Virus record (IMG/VR): IMGVR_UViG_3300009124_000070
Location: 1-29,969 of that record
Strand: one strand, 5' to 3'
Length of the DNA: 29,969 nt
DNA from: a virus
The notes below the pieces were generated by a model. The model was given only the letters and a program-made list of their open reading frames with translations, had not been told where the DNA came from and did not search any database. Below, piece after piece: positions 29,448-29,969 of this stretch (positions within the stretch are counted from its first letter, which is position 1; each line of letters starts with the position of its first letter). The translations under genes were made by a program, and so were the position numbers.

Positions 29448-29969
29448 ATGGCATTATCAAACGAAACTGAAAGCGCTTATGAAGATGTGATGGAAGCAGA
29501 GTCAAGCGACCCGTTTGCTGATCTTTTTCCAGAAATATCTTCTGAAGACCAAGCGTTTTCCGCTCCAGATGAAGGGGTTCCGCAGCAGCAGGTAGCCGAA
29601 GAGCAACCTGAGCAGCAAATCTCTAATGAAGAGCAACGTGTTCGAGATTGGCAAGCCAAGTTTGACAAGCTGCAAGGTGAGTTTGATTCGTACAAGACAC
29701 AAGCAGAAGACGTAAATAAGTTATGGTCCTATGTCCAAACTGATCCGCGTCTAGCACAAGAAGTGTTTTCTACGGTCGAGCGGTCACTTTCTGGCGAGGG
29801 TTCCAGCGCGGAAGCGGCTGAATCCAAGAATGAGCCACAGGAGCCAGCACAACCAGAAAAGCCGTCTGATTACAGCGACCATGATGCCTACATGGAGCCA
29901 GATAGCCAATCCTTTAAGTATCGTCTTGCCATGGAGCAGTACCGCTCCGAATACGCAGACTACAAAATG
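29448..29969 (+). CDS. Scaffolding protein, N-terminal part (runs off the window)
   Basis: The reading is open from ATG 29448 to the window edge (174 codons, partial). The product is acidic and very low in complexity: SSDPFADLFPEISSEDQAF, then Gln/Glu/Pro-rich stretches, a coiled-coil piece (RDWQAKFDKLQGEFDSYKTQ), then more Pro/Glu/Ser. That composition and its place directly after the portal are typical of capsid assembly scaffolds, with the major capsid protein expected next beyond the window. The ribosome site is weak. Confidence 0.75.
   Translation, partial: MALSNETESAYEDVMEAESSDPFADLFPEISSEDQAFSAPDEGVPQQQVAEEQPEQQISNEEQRVRDWQAKFDKLQGEFDSYKTQAEDVNKLWSYVQTDPRLAQEVFSTVERSLSGEGSSAEAAESKNEPQEPAQPEKPSDYSDHDAYMEPDSQSFKYRLAMEQYRSEYADYKM

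Overview
The window looks like the greater part of a strictly lytic, tailed (probably podovirus-type) bacteriophage genome. It carries a large terminase, a P22-type portal and the start of a scaffold protein at the right end, and virion cargo/ejection proteins at the left end. A leftward DNA replication/recombination block lies between them. There is no integrase, no recognisable repressor-antirepressor pair, no major capsid or tail gene and no DNA polymerase. The missing capsid/tail genes fit naturally beyond the right end, and a circular or permuted map would then lead back to the cargo genes at the left end. The small conserved proteins between 22.0 and 23.3 kb are of a kind seen in small aquatic phages. 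The host cannot be named from the sequence.

Layout. (i) 73-11115, rightward: two helical cargo-like proteins, a giant 2810-residue protein and a calcineurin-like phosphoesterase. The giant protein contains a DIDID acid triad in a context resembling the catalytic loop of crAss-like phage virion RNA polymerases. (ii) 11154-21421, leftward. First, at the promoter-distal end, come a stand-alone DnaA domain IV protein, a small HTH protein, a Hjc/Mrr-like nuclease, a RecE-like PD-(D/E)XK exonuclease and an AEP primase-helicase fusion. Next come a zinc-knuckle protein, a structured non-coding stretch with a tRNA-like cloverleaf, an SSB-like protein and a Sak4/RecA-like ATPase whose P-loop lies at the C terminus (circular permutation). 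A DUF932 protein and many small genes follow. The first-transcribed end (19.9-21.4 kb) holds short units separated by strong intrinsic terminators, three of them preceded by the same 19-21 bp element plus a hairpin. (iii) 21434-21973: divergent regulatory region. (iv) 21974-29969, rightward: tightly coupled small basic proteins, an Nmad1/DUF1599-like protein, a possible small terminase, a zincin metallopeptidase, the large terminase, the portal and the scaffold start.

How it may work together (inference): the giant protein would be ejected with the DNA and could act as a virion RNA polymerase. The three conserved elements at the head of the leftward block are the best candidates for its early promoters. 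The early genes and the replication block would be expressed leftward, and the packaging/virion block rightward. The exonuclease, permuted Sak4-like ATPase, SSB-like protein and resolvase form a single-strand-annealing recombination set. The primase-helicase would work with a host polymerase, or with one encoded outside the window, and the DnaA domain IV protein could target a DnaA-type site.
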